Source of the DNA: an uncultured bacterium
Lineage (GTDB): Bacteria > Pseudomonadota > Alphaproteobacteria > Sphingomonadales > Sphingomonadaceae
Length of the DNA stretch: 64,000 nt
Assembly (NCBI GenBank): GCA_942636505.2
Contig: CALOGB020000021.1
Coordinates: 112,743-176,742, forward strand
Direction of reading: 5' to 3'
Shown one piece after another: positions 42,303-51,134 of this stretch. The notes beneath the pieces were generated by a model. The model saw only the letters and a program-made list of their open reading frames with translations, searched no databases and was not told the origin of the DNA. Every line of letters begins with the position of its first letter. Positions within the stretch are counted from its first letter, which is position 1. The translations under genes were made by a program, and so were the position numbers.

Positions 42303-44005
42303 CCTGGGGACCGACGCTCGCCGAGGAAGGGACGACCTTCCGCCTCTGGGCACCTGACCGCGATGTGGTGACACTCGAAATCGCCGATGGCGACGCGGTT
42401 CAGATGACCCCCGAACCGGAGGGCTGGTTCAGCGCGAATTCACCCGTCGGCGCCGGTGCTCGGTATCGGTTCCGGCTCGCGGACGACCTGACCGTCCCAG
42501 ACCCCGCCGCACGGGCACAAGACGGCGGCGTCCACGGCTGGAGCGTGGTCGTCGATCCCGACGCCTACGCGTGGCGCACCCCGGACTGGAGCGGGCGCCC
42601 GTGGGAAGAGATGGTCATCCAGGAGGTCCATGTCGGCACGCTCGGCGGCTTCGCAGGCGTCGCGGACCACCTTCCGGCGATCGTCGAACTCGGCATCACC
42701 GCGGTCGAACTCATGCCCGTCAACGCGTTCGGCGGCACCCGCAACTGGGGCTATGACGGCGTCCTGCCCTACGCCCCCGCCGAAAGCTACGGCACGCCCG
42801 ACGATCTGAAAGCGCTGGTCGACCGCGCCCACGAGCTCGGCCTCGCCGTGTTCCTCGACGTGGTCTACAATCACTTCGGCCCCGACGGAAACTACCTCGG
42901 CGCCTATGCGAAAGGCTTCTTCCACCCCGAAGTCGACACCCCCTGGGGCGGCGCGGTCGCGGTCGACCAGGCGCCGGTCCATCGCTATTTCGTCGACAAC
43001 GCGCTGATGTGGCTGAACGAGTACAAGTTCGACGGCCTCCGCTTCGATGCGGTCCACGCGATCGAGAACGACGCCTTCCTAGACGCGATGGCCGCCGAAC
43101 TGCGCGAGAAGACCGCCGGCCGCCACGTCCACCTCGTTCTCGAGAACGAAGGCAACGACGCCGACCGGCTCCGCCCCGCCGCGTTCGACGCGCAATGGAA
43201 CGACGACTTCCACAATGTCCTCCACGTCCTGCTCACAGGTGAGACCAGCGCCTATTACGCCGACTTCGCCGACCGCCCTGCCGAACGCCTCGCGCGCTGC
43301 TTAAGCGAAGGCTTCATCTACCAGGGGGAGGGCTCGCCCAACCACGATGGCAAACCGCGCGGCAAACCCAGTGCGCACCTCTCGCCGACCGCGTTCGTCG
43401 CGTTCCTCCAGAACCACGACCAGATCGGCAACCGCGCGATGGGCGAACGCCTGACGCTGCTCGCCGACCGCCAGAAGCTCCACGCTGCCACCGCGTTGCT
43501 GCTGCTCGGCCCGCAAATCCCTCTGCTCTTCATCGGCGACGAGCACGGCAGCGAAAGCCCGTTCCTGTTCTTCACCGATTTCCATGACGAGCTAGCGGAC
43601 GCGGTGCGCGAAGGCCGGCGCAAGGAATTCGCCAAGTTCGCCGCCTTCGCCGATCCCGAAGCGCGCAAGGCAATCCCCGACCCCAACGCGCACGAGACCT
43701 TCGAGCGGTCACGCTCGCATCCCGGCACTGATGCGATGGAATGGCAAGACCTGTACCGTAACCTGTTGAAAATTCGGCATGAGCAGATCATGCCTCGCCT
43801 GCGCAACACGACCGCAATCGGCGCTGAGGCAATCGGGGAGGGGGCTGTCGTCGCGCGCTGGGGGATGGGCGATGGCGCGGTGCTGACGATTGCACTGAAC
43901 CTCGGCGATGACGCCGTCGTGTTCCCCGAGATCGAAGCCTCACCCGCCTACGCTGATGGCGAGCCCGGCAAACCCGGCAGCATCGCAGTCTGGCTGGAGC
44001 CATGA
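42299..44005 (+). CDS. treZ: Malto-oligosyltrehalose trehalohydrolase
   Basis: A 568-residue GH13 enzyme that releases trehalose from maltooligosyl-trehalose made by TreY. The N-terminal immunoglobulin-like domain (GTTFRLWAPDRDVVTLEIAD) is followed by catalytic regions FDGLRFDAVHAIEND (Asp), VHLVLENEGND (Glu) and FLQNHDQIGNR (Asp). The VMPVN-type motif (ELMPVNAFGGTRNWGYDG) is characteristic. It overlaps glgX and malQ by 4 nt each. Confidence 0.95.
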   Translation: MTWGPTLAEEGTTFRLWAPDRDVVTLEIADGDAVQMTPEPEGWFSANSPVGAGARYRFRLADDLTVPDPAARAQDGGVHGWSVVVDPDAYAWRTPDWSGRPWEEMVIQEVHVGTLGGFAGVADHLPAIVELGITAVELMPVNAFGGTRNWGYDGVLPYAPAESYGTPDDLKALVDRAHELGLAVFLDVVYNHFGPDGNYLGAYAKGFFHPEVDTPWGGAVAVDQAPVHRYFVDNALMWLNEYKFDGLRFDAVHAIENDAFLDAMAAELREKTAGRHVHLVLENEGNDADRLRPAAFDAQWNDDFHNVLHVLLTGETSAYYADFADRPAERLARCLSEGFIYQGEGSPNHDGKPRGKPSAHLSPTAFVAFLQNHDQIGNRAMGERLTLLADRQKLHAATALLLLGPQIPLLFIGDEHGSESPFLFFTDFHDELADAVREGRRKEFAKFAAFADPEARKAIPDPNAHETFERSRSHPGTDAMEWQDLYRNLLKIRHEQIMPRLRNTTAIGAEAIGEGAVVARWGMGDGAVLTIALNLGDDAVVFPEIEASPAYADGEPGKPGSIAVWLEP

Positions 44006-45975
44006 GCAGCCTCAAAAAGCTTGCGATCGCCGCCGGCCTGCAACCCGAATGGCAGGACGCAGCCGGTTGCCGCCAGACCGTGTCCGACGACGCGTTACGC
44101 AGGATCCTCGATCGCCTCGGCCACGCGTCCGCCAGCGCCGAGCAGGTCGCCGACAGCCTTTCCGCCATCGCCGTCAAAGCGGCAACAGCGCCTCGCTTCG
44201 TGTCCGTCGATATCGGCGATCCGATCCAGCTTGGGACAAAGGTATCTGGCAACGCCGAACTCACGCTGGACGACGGCACGACCAAGTCGGTCGCAGTCGA
44301 TAACGGCAGTCTCAGGCCGATAAGCAAGAGCGGCTACCATCGCCTTGAGATCAATGGTGAAATGATCGACATTCTTGTCGCGCCACGCCGCTGTTTCACG
44401 ATTGCCGACGCGTTACCAGGTCGCAAGCTCTGGGCACCCGCGGTCCAGATCCCCAGCCTCCGTAGCAAGGTGGCAAACGCGTTCGGCGACTTCGCCACCC
44501 TCGCGGACGCCGCCCGAGACTTCGGCGAACGCGGCGCGGAAGCACTCGCGATCAGCCCCACGCACGCGCTGTTTCCCGCCGATGCCAGCCGATACAGCCC
44601 CTACGCACCTTCGAGCCGGCAATTCCTCAACGGTCTTTATGGCGATCCGTCCGCATCCGACGTCCCATCAGACGGCCCAGCACCCGATCTTATCAACTGG
44701 CAGAGCGCGATCCCTGCAAGGCTCGCACAGCTTCGTAGAGCCTTTGCCCAAGCCACTCCGAAAAATGCCGAAATGCTTGCAGTGTTCCGACGCGACGGTG
44801 GCGAAGATCTAGAACGCCACGCCGAGTTCGACGCGCTCCACTCGCACTTCTTTGCCGCCATCGGCGCCAAGGGCTGGCAGCGCTGGCCAGCCGACTATCA
44901 CGATCCCGCCAGCCCCACCGTTCGCCGCTTCGTCACCGACCACCCCGAAGATGTGGCGTTCTACGTCTTCCTCCAATGGCTCGCCCGCCGCGACCTCGAC
45001 GCCGCCCAACACGCGTCCAAGGAGGCCGGCATGGCGATCGGGCTTATCGCCGATCTCGCCGTTGGCATGGACCCCGGCGGCAGCCACGGTTGGAGCCGCC
45101 GGGGCGACCTGCTCGCCGGCCTGTCGATCGGCGCACCACCCGATCCGCTAGGACCGGACGGGCAAAGCTGGGGCATCACCTGCTTCGATCCGCAAGCCCT
45201 GCGCGACAATGCCTTCGCTCCGTTCATCGCGACGATCCGTGCTGCGCTCGCGCACGCCGGCGGCATTCGCATCGACCACGCCTTCGGCCTCCGTCGCCTC
45301 TGGGTCGTGCCTGAAGGCGCCTCCGCTACGGAAGGCGCGTATCTCGACATGCCATTCGACGACATGATGCGGATCGTCGCCATGGAATCGCAGCGGGCCA
45401 AGGCAATAGTGATCGGCGAAGACCTCGGCACCGTCCCCGACGGCTTCCGCGAGGCGATGGACGCGCGCGCCATGCTCGGGATGCGCGTCCTCTGGTTCGA
45501 GCGCGACGCCGACGGCTTCGTGCCCGCCGCGCAATGGTCGCCCGACTCCGTCGCGATGACGGGCACACACGACCTCGCGACCATTGCCGGTTGGTGGAGT
45601 GGCCGCGACATCGACTGGACCTGGGATCTTGGCCGCAAGTCCGACGCGGTCGACGAACCCGCAGACCGCGCCGCTCGCGCCGAAGACTGCGCCGCACTCT
45701 GGTCCGCGTTCGGCACTGATACCGAGCAACCCGCACCCGACGACACCGCCCCCGTGGTCGACGCCGCGATCGGGCATGTTGCCGGGACCCCGTGTGCACT
45801 TGCGATCGTCCCCATCGAGGACCTCGCCGGACTGATCGAGCAACCTAACCTCCCCGGCACGATCGACGAACACCCCAATTGGCGCCGCCGGATGCCCGAC
45901 ACGACCGAGGCGCTCCTGCAACGCCCCGAAGTTGTCGCCCGCATCGACACGCTCAACGCCGCGAGACCCGCATGA
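44002..45975 (+). CDS. malQ: 4-alpha-glucanotransferase
   Basis: A 657-residue GH77 amylomaltase that transfers maltosyl units between glucans, extending short oligosaccharides so they can serve TreY. An N-terminal extension of about 140 residues precedes the core, as in many proteobacterial MalQ enzymes. Catalytic residues sit in GIRIDHAFGLRRLW (Asp), IVIGEDLGTVPDG (Glu) and MTGTHDLATIAGWW (Asp). It overlaps treZ and treY by 4 nt. Confidence 0.94.
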   Translation: MSSLKKLAIAAGLQPEWQDAAGCRQTVSDDALRRILDRLGHASASAEQVADSLSAIAVKAATAPRFVSVDIGDPIQLGTKVSGNAELTLDDGTTKSVAVDNGSLRPISKSGYHRLEINGEMIDILVAPRRCFTIADALPGRKLWAPAVQIPSLRSKVANAFGDFATLADAARDFGERGAEALAISPTHALFPADASRYSPYAPSSRQFLNGLYGDPSASDVPSDGPAPDLINWQSAIPARLAQLRRAFAQATPKNAEMLAVFRRDGGEDLERHAEFDALHSHFFAAIGAKGWQRWPADYHDPASPTVRRFVTDHPEDVAFYVFLQWLARRDLDAAQHASKEAGMAIGLIADLAVGMDPGGSHGWSRRGDLLAGLSIGAPPDPLGPDGQSWGITCFDPQALRDNAFAPFIATIRAALAHAGGIRIDHAFGLRRLWVVPEGASATEGAYLDMPFDDMMRIVAMESQRAKAIVIGEDLGTVPDGFREAMDARAMLGMRVLWFERDADGFVPAAQWSPDSVAMTGTHDLATIAGWWSGRDIDWTWDLGRKSDAVDEPADRAARAEDCAALWSAFGTDTEQPAPDDTAPVVDAAIGHVAGTPCALAIVPIEDLAGLIEQPNLPGTIDEHPNWRRRMPDTTEALLQRPEVVARIDTLNAARPA

Positions 45976-48410
45976 CCCCCCGCGCAACCTACCGCTTCCA
46001 GTTCCACAAGGACTTCACCTTCGCCGATGCGGAGGCGCTGGTGCCCTATCTTGACGACCTCAGGATCGGCCACGTCTACGCCTCCCCAATCACCACCGCG
46101 CGCAGCGGGTCCACGCACGGCTACGATGTCGTCGACCCGACCCGCATCAACCCCGAACTCGGCGGCGAACCGGCCTTTCGAAGCCTCGTCGCAGCCCTCC
46201 GCACGCGCGACATGGGCGTCATCATCGATATCGTCCCCAACCACATGGGCGTCGCAGGTGGTGAGAACGCGTGGTGGAATGACGTCCTAACACACGGTGA
46301 GAACAGCGAATTCGCGCGCTACTTCGACATCGACTGGCGCGAGAAGCTGGTCCTCCCGATCCTCGGCGATCCGCTTGCCGAGACGCTGGCCAGCGACGCG
46401 CTGAAGGTCGAGCAGGTCGACGGCCGCTACGTCCTCGAAGCATACGGCGAGCACCGCCTGCCGATCCGCGACGAGGATCAGGCCACCGCTGCGACCGACG
46501 ACATCGCTGCGCTGATAGACCGCCAGCATTACCGCCTCGCCTCGTGGCGCGTAGCGAATGACGAACTTAATTGGCGACGGTTCTTCACCATCAACGAACT
46601 CGCCGGCCTCCGCGCCGAAGACCCGATCGTGTTCGACGCCACGCACGCGCTCTATTTCCGCCTCTACGCCGAAGGGCTTATCGACGGGGTCCGCGTCGAT
46701 CACGTCGACGGCCTGACCGACCCCGCCGGCTATTGCCGCCAACTCCGCGCGCGCTTCGACGCGATCGAACGCTCCGCCGACGCCCCCGCAGGTCCAGCCT
46801 ATATCGTCATCGAGAAGATCCTCGCCGACGGTGAACCGCTCAGCACCGACTGGGGCGTTGACGGTACCAGCGGGTACGACTTCATGGAGCAGGTCACCGC
46901 CTTGCTTCACGCGCCCGCTGGGGCACAACCACTCGCTGAACTCTGGGCCGACATAAGTGGCCGCTCCGCCGAATTCGCGCCCGAGGAACTGCGCGCGCGA
47001 CAGGAATTGCTCGCATGGCAGTTCGATGCGCAGCACCGCCGCTGCGTCGAGGCGTTCGTGGCGCTGGCCCGCTCGACACCCGACTGCGATGGGCTGACGA
47101 CGGGCATGCTCGACCGCGCGATCGAGCGGCTGCTCTGGGTCTTTCCGGTGTATCGGACCTATGGAACGGGCGAAGCGGCGCCCCTCGCAGACGCCAGGAT
47201 CCGCGACACCGTCCGCCAGCGGGTTGCCGAGTTCGTCCCGCCAGGAGAAGGCGCGGTCATCGACCAGATTCTGGGGTGGTTGGCAGGCGAGGGGCCCGGC
47301 GACGTCGCACTTGCTGCCGAAGCGGTGCGCAAATTCCAGCAGCTCTCTGCGCCGATCGCGGCGAAAGCGGTCGAAGACACCGCGTTCTACCGCTATGGCC
47401 GCCTGCTTTCGCGCAACGACGTCGGGTTCGACGCGGCGCGTATGTCGCTGGACATCGACGCCTTCCACGCCGCGATGATCGAGCGCGCGCGCGACTGGCC
47501 TCATGCGATGCTTGCCACCGCGACGCACGACCACAAGCGTGGTGAGGACGTTCGCGCGCGTCTCGCTGTGCTGAGCGAAGTCCCTGATCTTTGGCGTTCG
47601 CGTGTGGAGCATTGGCTCGAACTCGCTGCACAGTATGCGAATGGCGTTGATCCCGCCGACATCTATATGCTGCTCCAGACCCTGTTCGGCGCATGGCCGA
47701 TAGACCTCAAAGCATCGGACGCTGAGGGCCTTTCGGACTATGCCGAGCGAATCGTCGCGTGGCAGGAAAAGGCGTTGCGCGAAGCCAAGCTCCGGTCGTC
47801 CTGGGAGGCGCCGGACGAGGCGTACGAGACCCGCTGTCACGATCTGGCGCGGGCGTTACTCGATCCCGAACGGTCGACCGACCTTCTTGAGGACATGACG
47901 GCATTCGTCGATCGGATCGCGCCCGCCGCAGACCAGAACAGCCTCGCGCAGGTTGCATTGCGCTATACCGTGCCGGGCGTGCCGGATCTGTATCAGGGTA
48001 CCGAGATCGCCGATCTGAGCTTGGTCGATCCGGATAACCGGCGGCCGGTCGATTATGCCGTCCTGCGCGATATGCTGCGGGCCGGCGATGGGCCCAAGAT
48101 GCGGTCGATCAAGCATCTGCTGGACCTTCGACGGACGCATCCCGCGTTGTTTTCGAACGGTAGCTATGCGCCGATCGCCGTCATCGGGCCGCGCCGCGAC
48201 CATGTCATGGCGTTCCAGCGCGAGCATGAGGGCGCGACGCTTCGCTGCATCATCGCGTTGCGATGTGCGAAGCGGTATATCGGCGAGATAAGGGCGGCCG
48301 AATGGTGGGGCGATACCGCGTTGTCGTCTAGCGAGCGGATCCTCGACCTGCTCGGCGAGGATGGCGTGCGCGTCGATCTCATGCCATCGGATCCAGCGCT
48401 GGCAGCGTGA
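45972..48410 (+). CDS. treY: Maltooligosyl trehalose synthase
   Basis: An 812-residue GH13 enzyme that converts the reducing-end alpha-1,4 link of maltodextrins to a trehalose alpha,alpha-1,1 link. It starts MTPRATYRFQFHKDFTFADA, as the family does; the upstream open frame is in another gene. Motifs: YASPITTARSGSTHGYDVVD, catalytic IDGVRVDHVDGLTDP (Asp), AYIVIEKILADGEPL (Glu) and MLATATHDHKRGEDVRAR (Asp). The start overlaps the malQ stop (ATGA). It completes the glgX-treZ-malQ-treY set. Confidence 0.95.
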   Translation: MTPRATYRFQFHKDFTFADAEALVPYLDDLRIGHVYASPITTARSGSTHGYDVVDPTRINPELGGEPAFRSLVAALRTRDMGVIIDIVPNHMGVAGGENAWWNDVLTHGENSEFARYFDIDWREKLVLPILGDPLAETLASDALKVEQVDGRYVLEAYGEHRLPIRDEDQATAATDDIAALIDRQHYRLASWRVANDELNWRRFFTINELAGLRAEDPIVFDATHALYFRLYAEGLIDGVRVDHVDGLTDPAGYCRQLRARFDAIERSADAPAGPAYIVIEKILADGEPLSTDWGVDGTSGYDFMEQVTALLHAPAGAQPLAELWADISGRSAEFAPEELRARQELLAWQFDAQHRRCVEAFVALARSTPDCDGLTTGMLDRAIERLLWVFPVYRTYGTGEAAPLADARIRDTVRQRVAEFVPPGEGAVIDQILGWLAGEGPGDVALAAEAVRKFQQLSAPIAAKAVEDTAFYRYGRLLSRNDVGFDAARMSLDIDAFHAAMIERARDWPHAMLATATHDHKRGEDVRARLAVLSEVPDLWRSRVEHWLELAAQYANGVDPADIYMLLQTLFGAWPIDLKASDAEGLSDYAERIVAWQEKALREAKLRSSWEAPDEAYETRCHDLARALLDPERSTDLLEDMTAFVDRIAPAADQNSLAQVALRYTVPGVPDLYQGTEIADLSLVDPDNRRPVDYAVLRDMLRAGDGPKMRSIKHLLDLRRTHPALFSNGSYAPIAVIGPRRDHVMAFQREHEGATLRCIIALRCAKRYIGEIRAAEWWGDTALSSSERILDLLGEDGVRVDLMPSDPALAA

Positions 48411-48451
48411 CCAAGACGGGGCCGGGAAACGATTTCAGAAGGAACAGAACG

Positions 48452-48658
48452 ATGAAGATCAGCGCACGTAACCAGATTTCCGGCACCATCGTCTCGATCA
48501 CGCCGGGTGCGGTCAACGGTTCGATCAAGGTCGACATCGGCGGCGGCAACGTCGTCACCGCCAACATCACCGAAGAAGCGATCGGCGACCTCGCACTCGC
48601 GACCGGCGATACCGTGACCGTCCTAATCAAGGCGAGCGATGTCCTGATCGGCAAGTGA
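48452..48658 (+). CDS. Mop-domain (molybdate-binding type) protein
   Basis: A 68-residue single Mop/TOBE domain: MKISARNQISGTIVSITPGA, VNGSIKVDIGGGNVVTANIT and the C-terminal LVLIKASDVLIGK-like end. Such molbindins bind molybdate in oligomers and buffer it in the cytoplasm. The start follows AAGGA and the upstream frame is discarded. It begins 41 bp after treY but has no obvious link to trehalose; it may simply share the transcript. Confidence 0.85.
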   Translation: MKISARNQISGTIVSITPGAVNGSIKVDIGGGNVVTANITEEAIGDLALATGDTVTVLIKASDVLIGK

Positions 48659-48667
48659 TCGCGTACC

Positions 48668-48697
48668 GGCCGTTCCCGCTTTGATGCAGGAACGGCC
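48668..48697. terminator. Putative hairpin terminator between convergent genes
   Basis: GGCCGTTCC (48668-48676) pairs with GGAACGGCC (48689-48697). It fills the 47-bp gap between the Mop-domain gene and the TonB receptor gene, both of which end here. T-tracts are weak. Confidence 0.5.
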
Positions 48698-48705
48698 AAT
48701 AGGGG

Positions 48706-50868
48706 TTACAGCCCGAAGCGCAACGTAGCGCGGAAATCGCGGCCGGCGAGCGGTGCGAAGTCCTTGAGGAAGCTCGTCGCGCGGCGTGCGTTCACGTCGA
48801 ACAGGTTGTTCGCGCTCAGCAACAGCGTGGTCTTCGAGTCCTTGCCGAACGGGCTCAGACCGATCGAGGCGTTGACCATCGTGTACTCGTTGGTCTTCGT
48901 CTCGAATGCGGCGATGCGGTTCTGGTCGAACACGTGCTCGACCTCGACGCGGCCGTTGATCCGGTCGCCCTGCGCCTCGATCCCGCCGAGTACGCGCATC
49001 GGCGGGATGCGCGGGACTGGGCCCTGGTCGACGATGTTGGCGTGGACGTAATCGCCTAGCACGTCGGCGTTCACGGCATAGCCGCCGATCTGTGCGACCT
49101 TCACCGACGCATCGGCCTCGAACCCGTAATAGCGCGCATCGGCCTGCTGGTACTGGAAGCAGGGCAGGTCGACGGTCCGGCCCGAAGGATCGGCGGCTGC
49201 CTGGCAGACTGTAGACGCGACCTGGTTCTCCGAGATGTAGTTCGAGAACCAGTTGTAATAGGCCGATGCGTCGAAGCTGAAGCCGTCGCCATGTGCGTGC
49301 AGCGTGCCTTCGAGGCCCCACGACTTCTCAAGCCGGAAGTTCGGATTGCCGAGTTCGTACGCCTGCGTGCCGGCATGCGCGCCGTTCGCGAACAGCTCTT
49401 CCGCCGACGGTGCGCGCTCGGTGCGCGAGCCGTTCAGGCCGACGCGGATGCTGTCGGTCAGCGCGTAGGAGGCGCCAAGCGAACCCGAGACCGAATGATA
49501 GCTCTGGCTGCCGCGGAAGAAACGCAGATCATCCTCGGGTGTCCGCGCGGCGAGATCGGTGATCTCGTAGCGGACGCCGCCCTCGGCGTGGAACTTGCCG
49601 GACTCATATTGCTGGAGCGTGAAGAGTCCGGTCTGGTTGGTCTCGTTCTTCGGCAGGAAGGCTTCGTCTCCGACCACGTTGAAGATGCGGTTGTAGAATT
49701 GCACGCCCGAGGCGCCCTGCCAGCCGCCGCGGTTCGCCTGGACGACTTCGAGGCGACCTTCGAGCCCCTTGTTGTAGAAGGCTGTGCCGACCGAGTTGTC
49801 CTCCTCAAGCTCGAAATGGCGATAGCTGGCTTGGCCGGCGCGGATGCGGATCTTGCTGATGACGTCGCCGCCGGTGTCGATCTCGCCGCGCAGGTCCACG
49901 CGGTTCTGGACGACGTCGAGGCGGGGCGCCTCCTGCTCCTGGCCGGGTTGCGTGGCGTAGCGGATCGGCACGCCGTACAGGCTGTCGTAGTGGCTGTACG
50001 AGATGCCGAGATTGCCGTTGTCGGTAATGATCGATGCGCCGGCACCCGCGGTCCAGGTCTCGGCCTGCGTGTTGGGGAGCTTGCCCTTCAACTGCGCCGA
50101 TGCGGCGTAGTCGATCGGGTCGGCATCGTTGGGATCGACGGGGAGGGCGGCCGTGGCCTGCGCCTGGGCGCGGGCATCGCGTGACAGGATGTAGCCGCCG
50201 GTGCGCAGGTCGCCCGACTTGAGGTACGAGCCATCGGCGTGGAGGACGAGATGCGGGCCGACTGCGACGTCGCCGGCCATCCCGCCCGACCGCTCGTTGG
50301 CGGCCGAGCCGTAGTTGGCGATGCCGTTTACGCGGTAGCCGTTCTCCGGCACGGTGCGCGGGATGCGCGTGTCGATGACGTTGACGACGCCGCCGACGGC
50401 CGACGTGCCGTAGAGGAGCGCGCTGGGGCCACGCAGGATCTCGATGCGCTCGGCGAGCAGCGGGTCGATGATGACGGCGTGGTCGACCGAGGTGTTCGAG
50501 ACGTCGATCGAGCCGATCCCGTCGGTTAGCACGCGGATACGGTCGCCCTGAAAGCCGCGCAGGATCGGACGCGATGCGCTCGGGCCAAACGACGATGCCG
50601 ATACGCCGGGCTGGCGCGCGAGAGTCTCGCCGATCGATGGGCGCAACTGGCGGGTGAGTTCCTGGCCGGTGAGGACGGTCGTACCTTGAAGAACGTCGCG
50701 CTCGCTGGTCTGGATCGGTGCGGTGACGATGATGTCGCGCTGGTTGGTCGAACCGACCGACGTCGGTGCGGGGGCAGGGGCCGGAGCATCCGTGGCGGCG
50801 GTTTGCGCGTGCGCCTGCGAGGAGAGGAGCGCAGCCAGGGCGGTGGCGCCGAACAGCATCGTCTTCAT
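48706..50868 (-). CDS. TonB-dependent outer-membrane receptor
   Basis: A 720-residue protein with a signal peptide (1-22, ending AHAQ), a plug domain (RDIIVTAPIQTSERDVLQGT to about 165, including QPGVSASSFGPSASRPILRG), and a 22-strand barrel ending in the terminal Phe-like motif ATLRFGL. It would import a chelated metal or a small organic nutrient using TonB energy. The HAEGGVRYEITDLA and barrel features resemble ZnuD-type receptors, but the substrate is not readable. The start at 50868 begins the signal peptide. Confidence 0.9.
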   Translation of the reverse strand: MKTMLFGATALAALLSSQAHAQTAATDAPAPAPAPTSVGSTNQRDIIVTAPIQTSERDVLQGTTVLTGQELTRQLRPSIGETLARQPGVSASSFGPSASRPILRGFQGDRIRVLTDGIGSIDVSNTSVDHAVIIDPLLAERIEILRGPSALLYGTSAVGGVVNVIDTRIPRTVPENGYRVNGIANYGSAANERSGGMAGDVAVGPHLVLHADGSYLKSGDLRTGGYILSRDARAQAQATAALPVDPNDADPIDYAASAQLKGKLPNTQAETWTAGAGASIITDNGNLGISYSHYDSLYGVPIRYATQPGQEQEAPRLDVVQNRVDLRGEIDTGGDVISKIRIRAGQASYRHFELEEDNSVGTAFYNKGLEGRLEVVQANRGGWQGASGVQFYNRIFNVVGDEAFLPKNETNQTGLFTLQQYESGKFHAEGGVRYEITDLAARTPEDDLRFFRGSQSYHSVSGSLGASYALTDSIRVGLNGSRTERAPSAEELFANGAHAGTQAYELGNPNFRLEKSWGLEGTLHAHGDGFSFDASAYYNWFSNYISENQVASTVCQAAADPSGRTVDLPCFQYQQADARYYGFEADASVKVAQIGGYAVNADVLGDYVHANIVDQGPVPRIPPMRVLGGIEAQGDRINGRVEVEHVFDQNRIAAFETKTNEYTMVNASIGLSPFGKDSKTTLLLSANNLFDVNARRATSFLKDFAPLAGRDFRATLRFGL

Positions 50869-50910
50869 GTAATTCCCTTGTGTCGTCCCTGTACGACAAT
50901 TCGGGTAGAT

Positions 50911-50930
50911 TTGATGATACATCATATCAA
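50911..50930. promoter_or_regulatory. Palindromic operator candidate upstream of the TonB gene
   Basis: TTGATGATACATCATATCAA contains the perfect palindrome ATGAT-AC-ATCAT and outer TTGAT/ATCAA arms. It is 43 bp upstream of the TonB receptor start. Metal-responsive repressors such as Zur or Fur bind palindromes of this size, but I cannot assign it. Confidence 0.4.
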
Positions 50931-51020
50931 GTGACAATGTTGCCATGAACGCGAATGGCCTGGCGACTGTTACCGCGATGCAACATGGCTGCTATCGTCA
51001 GCGGGTATAACGCTTGCCGC

Positions 51021-51096
51021 CATCCTGACGAAAATCAGGATCGAAAGGCATGACAGGCGGCGTCCGTTACCCTGGGTCCTGACCTTCGTCAGGATG
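51021..51096. repeat. Dispersed hairpin repeat
   Basis: CATCCTGACGAA (51021-51032) is the exact reverse complement of 51085-51096. A second, smaller hairpin (ATCCTGA pairing with TCAGGAT) lies inside the first arm. It is a REP-like element sitting between the TonB and sensor-kinase genes. Confidence 0.6.
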
Positions 51097-51134
51097 ACGG
51101 AGAAGGAAGAGGGTTCGACCCTGAACCCGCCCCA

